Shown: in pieces, positions 6,446 through 9,598 of the stretch | How the letters are laid out: every line of letters begins with the position of its first letter | Numbering within the stretch: the stretch's first letter is position 1 | NCBI GenBank assembly: GCA_026388615.1 | Contig: JAPLJL010000258.1 | Span: 1 to 9,598, forward strand | Direction of reading: 5' to 3' | Source of the DNA: Pseudomonadota bacterium | Lineage (GTDB): Bacteria; Desulfobacterota; JAPLJL01 | Length of the DNA stretch: 9,598 bases | The notes under the pieces: generated by a model | Database searches by the model: none | What the model saw: the letters and a program-made list of their open reading frames with translations, nothing else | What the model was told of the DNA's origin: nothing | Made by a program: the position numbers and the translations under genes

Positions 6446-6469
6446 CCCTCTCCCCTGCGTGGGAGAGGG
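6446..6469. repeat. CCCTCTCCC/GGGAGAGGG hairpin repeat
   Basis: These are perfect 9-bp arms with a 6-nt loop, followed by GCGAGGGTGAGGGGG. This is a widely seen bacterial intergenic repeat sequence by general recollection. It lies upstream of hicB on the opposite side from its promoter. Confidence 0.75.
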
Positions 6470-6518
6470 CGAGGGTGAGGGGGCCATTGTTTTGAGGAAG
6501 CCGGGGGGAGATATTCTT

Positions 6519-6567
6519 CGTCATTCCCGTCCCGTTAGAGGCGAGACAAACTCCATCGGGAATCCAG
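6519..6567 (+). repeat. CGTCATTCC...GAATCCAG repeat unit
   Basis: The unit starts CGTCATTCCCG and ends CGGGAATCCAG, so ATTCCCG and CGGGAAT form 7-bp outer arms. It has the same head and tail as the unit at 5579-5640, in the same orientation, with a different middle. Confidence 0.75.
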
Positions 6568-6579
6568 TCTTATTCAATT

Positions 6580-6663
6580 CGTCATTCCGGCGACTTGTCC
6601 CGAGAACAATCGAGGGAAAGCCAGAATCCAGTTTCCTTTGGTTTTTATTTAGAAGGAATCCAG
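6580..6663 (+). repeat. CGTCATTCC...GAATCCAG repeat unit with a doubled tail
   Basis: The head is at 6580-6588 and GAATCCAG occurs at 6624-6631 and again at 6656-6663. Outer arms ATTCCGGC (6584-6591) and GCCAGAAT (6620-6627) pair with one G-T pair, with an inner TCCC/GGGA stem. The rest of the gap, 6664-6832, holds no gene I can support; a GC-rich hairpin (GGGCC/GGCCC) near 6781-6797 lacks a T-tract. Confidence 0.7.
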
Positions 6664-6832
6664 GTAGCCGCGGCCTTTTCGATCAGATCCCGAGGCATTA
6701 TGGTCGAGGGAAGGCTGCGATACTTTCATTCCGTTTTCTCTATAAGGGCAATCCGCAATCTTAATTTTCTTTGAGGGGTCGGGGCCTGCGGCCCGGAGGG
6801 GAGATTTTCACTCAATCGATATTGCCAGAGGG

Positions 6833-8629
6833 CTAATGCAGTTTATCTAAACAGCATTTTTTATACTTCTTCCCGCTTCCGCACGGGCAAGGATCGTTCC
6901 GGCCGATCCTTAACTTTCCGACCATTTCGTGTCCTTCCTCTTTATCCTCTTCTTCCCATCTCCGTCGGCGTTTTTCGATTTCTTCCTCGCGATAGAAATC
7001 CAGCCAGTCCCGGTTATAACCATCAATCCTTCCTTCCTCCAGAAACCTATCCACGTCCTTCATATAGCAATAAAGTAAATATCGCGGATCATGCTCCTTG
7101 ATTCGTTCTTCCTCTCCGGCAAACTGGAGAATTTCCTTCCGGTATTCCGTTTTCTTGAAATCGAGGAGGACGCTCTCGGCTTCCCGACGGACATCCATGC
7201 TTTCGTAATCGTCGGAAAGGATTCCGGCGACGAGACTGAATGCCTCCCGGGCCAGACGTTGGTTTTTCATCGCCGCCCCCGCCATTCCTCTAAGGGCGAT
7301 GGCTCTTACCGTCCAATCGTTGCTCGGATCATCCGCGACCTTCCCGAGCGGCAAAACGGCCGCGCGGCCGATCCGGGTAAAGATCGCCGGCAGGGCTTCG
7401 AGAATCCAATCGTTGTCGTAAGCGGCAGAGTATCGAAGAGCGGCGATGAGCGGCACGACCGCCTCTTCTCCTCCGATTGCCCCTATAATGAATGCCGCGT
7501 GGACAGGGGCCCAAAACTCCGGCAAATCGCTCAGGTAATTACTTTTCTCGAAGATTATTTCCTCCAGAAGACCGCCCACCCGTTTTCCCCGGCGGACGAA
7601 TTCGTCCACGGCTTCCCGGGGGAGAAAATCCTCCTGGGTGAAAAGAAGAGCAACCAGTTCGATATCCGACATTTTTTCATGGCGGAGTTCCGGCTTGGCC
7701 AGGACCGGGGCGAGCCTGCCCAGCCATTCCAGCGCCCCCGGGGTTTTTCGCCAGCTTCTTAAGTTACCGAAGACATACGCTTCAGCTTCGTTGGTCCTTC
7801 CCGGGCTGATCAAATCCGGCAGTTTTTCCGGCAGTTCCTTCAATCCGAGCAGGTAGACGGGAATAAACGGGTTCCGTTCGGCGGCTTTTTCGAGAAGCTT
7901 CTGGGCCTTTTCGCTTTCGCCTTCCCGGCGGAAGGCGAGCAAGGCTCGGGCGTAAAACCACTCGACAGAACCATCACCCTTATACTGTTGGAGAAGCCGT
8001 TCGAGTTCGGCATCCCGGCCGAGCTCCAGAAGGCAGGCCGAGAGGACGTAACGGACCCCCTGGTTGTCGCTGGAATTGAGCTTGAGCATCTCGCGGTAGT
8101 GCTGGACCGCCTCATCTTTTGCTCCCACTGCAAATAGGCACTGGGCCAGACCGAGCCGGGCCCGCAGGTAAGGCCGGGTTTCGATTATCCCCCAAAAATG
8201 CCCCGCCTGTTTTTTAAAAATTTCCTCCCCCAGGGCCCGCTTGCCGGCTTCCACCCCCTGGCGATACCAGGGCAAGGCCTCCTCCGCGTTTCGGGCGGTT
8301 TCCTCCGCCAAAAGCACGTAAGCATCGGCGCAATCGGCCGATGTTTCCAGGGCTTTCCGGGCCAGCTCGGCCCGCTGGTTCCCGGACGCGGCGAAGGCTT
8401 CAAACATGATTGCCTGGGCCTGTTCCAGGGGGGTATGGGGAACGAACTCCGGAGGCTTTCCCTCTGAAATGGTTTTTTGGAGAAATTCGTTCGCCTCTTT
8501 CATATTTTTAAACTCTTTGTTTTCCAGAAGCTGGTGCAGGGCGTACGAGGATTGCTCCATCAGCCGCTGGTCCGGCAACTTCGGGTCCCCTCCCCGCTTG
8601 GAATGTTGGTTTTTCTTGTTATCGTCCAC
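6833..8629 (-). CDS. TPR/HEAT-like repeat protein with C-terminal SEC-C zinc motif
   Basis: This is a 598-residue soluble protein with no signal peptide or membrane span. Residues about 65-260 are TPR-like helices (ELARKALETSADCADAYVLL, DEAVQHYREMLKLN, KAQKLLEKAAERNPF). Residues about 375-495 look HEAT-like (HAAFIIGAIGGEEAVVPLIA, RAAVLPLGKVADD). A highly charged helix spans about 545-567. It ends IGRNDPCPCGSGKKYKKCCL, a SEC-C motif with C581, C583, C592 and C593, which binds zinc in SecA tails and many unrelated proteins. The whole architecture recalls a bacterial family of uncharacterised TPR proteins; the function is unknown and a scaffold or protein-binding role is only inference. The start is GTG at 8627-8629, with AGGA 8 nt upstream. 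It follows the decayed toxin relic on the same strand. Confidence 0.85.
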   Translation of the reverse strand: MDDNKKNQHSKRGGDPKLPDQRLMEQSSYALHQLLENKEFKNMKEANEFLQKTISEGKPPEFVPHTPLEQAQAIMFEAFAASGNQRAELARKALETSADCADAYVLLAEETARNAEEALPWYRQGVEAGKRALGEEIFKKQAGHFWGIIETRPYLRARLGLAQCLFAVGAKDEAVQHYREMLKLNSSDNQGVRYVLSACLLELGRDAELERLLQQYKGDGSVEWFYARALLAFRREGESEKAQKLLEKAAERNPFIPVYLLGLKELPEKLPDLISPGRTNEAEAYVFGNLRSWRKTPGALEWLGRLAPVLAKPELRHEKMSDIELVALLFTQEDFLPREAVDEFVRRGKRVGGLLEEIIFEKSNYLSDLPEFWAPVHAAFIIGAIGGEEAVVPLIAALRYSAAYDNDWILEALPAIFTRIGRAAVLPLGKVADDPSNDWTVRAIALRGMAGAAMKNQRLAREAFSLVAGILSDDYESMDVRREAESVLLDFKKTEYRKEILQFAGEEERIKEHDPRYLLYCYMKDVDRFLEEGRIDGYNRDWLDFYREEEIEKRRRRWEEEDKEEGHEMVGKLRIGRNDPCPCGSGKKYKKCCLDKLH

Positions 8630-8648
8630 TAGCTGATTCCTTTTTTTC

Positions 8649-8684
8649 TTGACTTCCCCGCGGTCTCTGCCGCAAGGTAGTCAA
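8649..8684. promoter_or_regulatory. Inverted repeat upstream of the SEC-C protein gene
   Basis: TTGACT (8649-8654) pairs with AGTCAA (8679-8684), and GCGG (8660-8663) with CCGC (8670-8673), giving a two-tier interrupted palindrome 20-55 nt before the GTG at 8629. It may be an operator or a 5' leader hairpin. A TTGACT on the minus strand could be a -35, but I see no -10 at proper spacing. Confidence 0.45.
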
Positions 8685-8701
8685 TTTGTCAGTTATCCCC
8701 C

Positions 8702-8839
8702 AAAATGATTCGATCGAGTGGAAGGAAAAATCCGAAATGTGGATATTCCCGGAATTTGCTTCTAAGAATTTTTTACATATTTCTCGCTTTTTTGTGCCAG
8801 GAGTATTTCGAGAAAAATATTGGTATCGACTAGAAACAT
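8702..8839 (-). pseudogene. Relic PIN-domain (VapC-like) toxin, frameshifted and truncated
   Basis: From the ATG at 8837-8839 the minus strand reads MFLVDTNIFLEILLAQKSEK, the start of a PIN nuclease with its first catalytic Asp in LVDTN. It hits TAG after 25 codons. In the next frame the homologous reading resumes as EICKKFLEANSGNIHISDFS, then HSI. The break is at a run of six A residues (8800-8810 region); a seventh A would restore the frame. Homology appears to end near 8702, far short of the roughly 130 residues of a PIN protein, so the remaining acidic residues are missing. The ATG overlaps the antitoxin relic's terminal stop by one base. The sequence is not functional as read. Confidence 0.75.
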
Positions 8840-9051
8840 TATCTCCATTCCAGGTACTTATGTTGGAGCTCCACCGAGGTGAATTCCTTCTTCAGGTCGG
8901 ATAATCCGCCTTCCCAATCGAACTTGAATTATTTAGATTTTGGCTTTTGATTTTTATGCTTTTTCAGCAAAGAATCAATATAATTTAGTACTTGGATTTT
9001 TAGGGTTTCAGGCAATTCTTGAAATTTTGCCTCAATTTCTTTCCGCTGCAT
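8839..9051 (-). pseudogene. Relic DUF2281-like antitoxin, interrupted by an internal stop
   Basis: An ATG at 9049-9051, with a strong AGGAGG RBS, reads MQRKEIEAKFQELPETLKIQ, then VLNYIDSLLKKHKNQKPKSK, and stops at TAA (8929-8931) after 40 residues. In the same frame translation would resume as FKFDWEGGLSDLKKEFTSVE and LQHKYLEWR, ending at 8839-8841. That tail is the conserved C-terminus I know from DUF2281-type antitoxins paired with PIN toxins. A single change AAA to TAA at a Lys codon would explain the stop. The 40-residue product would have the N-terminal segment but not the toxin-contacting tail. With the broken toxin next to it, this is a decayed toxin-antitoxin pair. Confidence 0.8.
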
Positions 9052-9156
9052 TTTCGGCCTCCTGATTTTGCCTGATTAACCGAGCTTATTTTATCAGATT
9101 GGTTCAATATTCCAAAGCATTCTTATTAAATCGTTAACCCCTCATCATCCCTGTTG

Positions 9157-9234
9157 ATTCGGGCAGGTGGCCGTCTGCGGCTGGGGCTGACTTACCTTCC
9201 CCGAATGCCAAGGTAAAGACCTGGCCTTGGTTTT
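9157..9234 (+). other. Possible structured RNA or attenuator-like stems
   Basis: ATTCGGG (9157-9163) pairs with CCCGAAT (9200-9206). Inside it AGGT (9165-9168) pairs with ACCT (9194-9197), and CCG with CGG around TCTG. Two further stems compete: TTACCTT (9192-9198) with AAGGTAA (9210-9216), and CCAAGG (9208-9213) with CCTTGG (9225-9230). The last is followed by TTTT. It lies between the antitoxin relic and the PIN gene promoter. Chance pairing is possible. Confidence 0.3.
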
Positions 9235-9272
9235 CCTAGGTTTTCTGTAGGCAGGGGTGAGAGGGAAAATTC

Positions 9273-9301
9273 TTGACATGTCGTGATACCGTATATAGTA
9301 T
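9273..9301 (+). promoter_or_regulatory. Promoter of the PIN-domain gene, probably giving a leaderless mRNA
   Basis: An exact TTGACA (9273-9278) is followed after 17 nt by TAGTAT (9296-9301), or after 15 nt by the better hexamer TATAGT (9294-9299). Either choice puts the start within a few bases of the ATG at 9308. Confidence 0.65.
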
Positions 9302-9307
9302 TAAATA

Positions 9308-9598
9308 ATGCCTAGAGAGAAAGTGAGAATTGTCCTGGATACGAATGTGCTTTACTCCGGGCTTTACTCTTCGAAGGGCGCTTCTTTCCTGGTATTAAAA
9401 GCGATTGAGGAAGGAAAGATCGGAATGGTTATCTCCACCACCCTGTTGTTTGAATACGAGGATGTCCTGAAAAGGAATCAGGCGGTCTTAGGTCTGTCTG
9501 ATCAAGAAATCGAGTCCATCCTGAATTATTTTTGCCTGAAGGGTGAACACCACAAAATATATTTTTTATGGCGCCCATATCTGGCCGATCCCAAGGAT
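9308..9598 (+). CDS. PIN-domain toxin-like RNase, 3' end outside the window
   Basis: The 97 visible residues start MPREKVRIVLDTNVLYSGLY. D11 in LDTN is the first PIN metal ligand. LLFEYEDVLKR (46-56) carries the expected acidic residue E49, and LADPKD at 92-97 carries D94 and D97, matching the DPKDN block of the PIN_3/COG1569 subfamily. PIN proteins of this group are single-strand-specific RNases and putative toxins. The gene differs from the nearby relic PIN toxin in start and motif spacing, so it is not its lost 3' half. No Shine-Dalgarno sequence is seen between 9290 and 9308. Any partner antitoxin would have to lie to the right of the window; none is seen upstream. Confidence 0.88.
   Translation, partial: MPREKVRIVLDTNVLYSGLYSSKGASFLVLKAIEEGKIGMVISTTLLFEYEDVLKRNQAVLGLSDQEIESILNYFCLKGEHHKIYFLWRPYLADPKD

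Noticed and set aside
6339..6524. 61-codon minus-strand frame upstream of hicB
   Set aside because: Its first half translates the CCCTCTCCC hairpin repeat, and it overlaps the hicBA promoter. No RBS supports it.
6649..6700. 17-codon minus-strand peptide beginning MPRDLIEKAAATW
   Set aside because: It ends inside the GAATCCAG repeat tail, has no RBS, and is most likely a translated repeat.
7091..7762. 223-codon plus-strand open frame
   Set aside because: It is antisense to the SEC-C/TPR gene, whose motifs are unmistakable.
8686..8904. 72-codon plus-strand open frame
   Set aside because: It is antisense to the PIN toxin and antitoxin relics, which explain the sequence better.

Overview
The window comes from a Gram-negative-type bacterium of moderately high G+C. 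GyrB carries the long insert in its C-terminal half that is usual in Gram-negative lineages. A polytopic O-antigen ligase/polymerase-like protein points to an outer-membrane or surface-polysaccharide pathway. The gaps between genes are full of short hairpin repeats built on GTAGGG and CGTCATTCC...GAATCCAG, a texture I associate with large environmental genomes such as Omnitrophota-like or deltaproteobacterial-like candidate phyla. That taxonomic guess is weak and rests on general impression only.

Layout. Positions 1-255 (minus) are the N-terminal part of a response-regulator receiver whose phospho-acceptor Asp is replaced by Glu. Positions 256-561 are non-coding, with a promoter candidate, a strong hairpin and a decamer-like ACGGAT repeat pair. 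Positions 562-2610 (minus) encode a 682-residue membrane protein of the O-antigen ligase (Wzy_C) superfamily with a C-terminal TPR tail. It is divergent from gyrB (2720-5164, plus); the 109-bp gap holds the gyrB promoter and a nearly perfect AT-only palindrome. gyrB ends in a good intrinsic terminator. Positions 5224-5852 are a gene-free island of nested and mutually inverted hairpin repeats. Next is a compact hicBA-type toxin-antitoxin pair (5853-6316, minus), then a second repeat island (6404-6832). Positions 6833-8629 (minus) encode a TPR/HEAT-like repeat protein with a C-terminal SEC-C zinc motif. Upstream of it lies a decayed toxin-antitoxin pair: a DUF2281-like antitoxin interrupted by a stop codon (8839-9051) and a frameshifted, truncated PIN toxin (about 8702-8839). 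The window ends inside a divergent PIN-domain gene of another subfamily (9308 onward) that appears to be transcribed without a leader.

The genes do not form one pathway. gyrB is a housekeeping gene outside the common dnaA-dnaN-recF-gyrB cluster, as far as this window shows. The 5.8-9.6 kb half is accessory: three toxin-antitoxin-type loci in different states (apparently intact hicBA, a relic pair, a PIN gene cut by the window edge) among dispersed repeats. I see no convincing new multi-gene system. The points that most deserve follow-up are the Glu-substituted receiver, the palindrome over the gyrB promoter, the relic antitoxin-toxin pair, the leaderless PIN gene and the repeat families.
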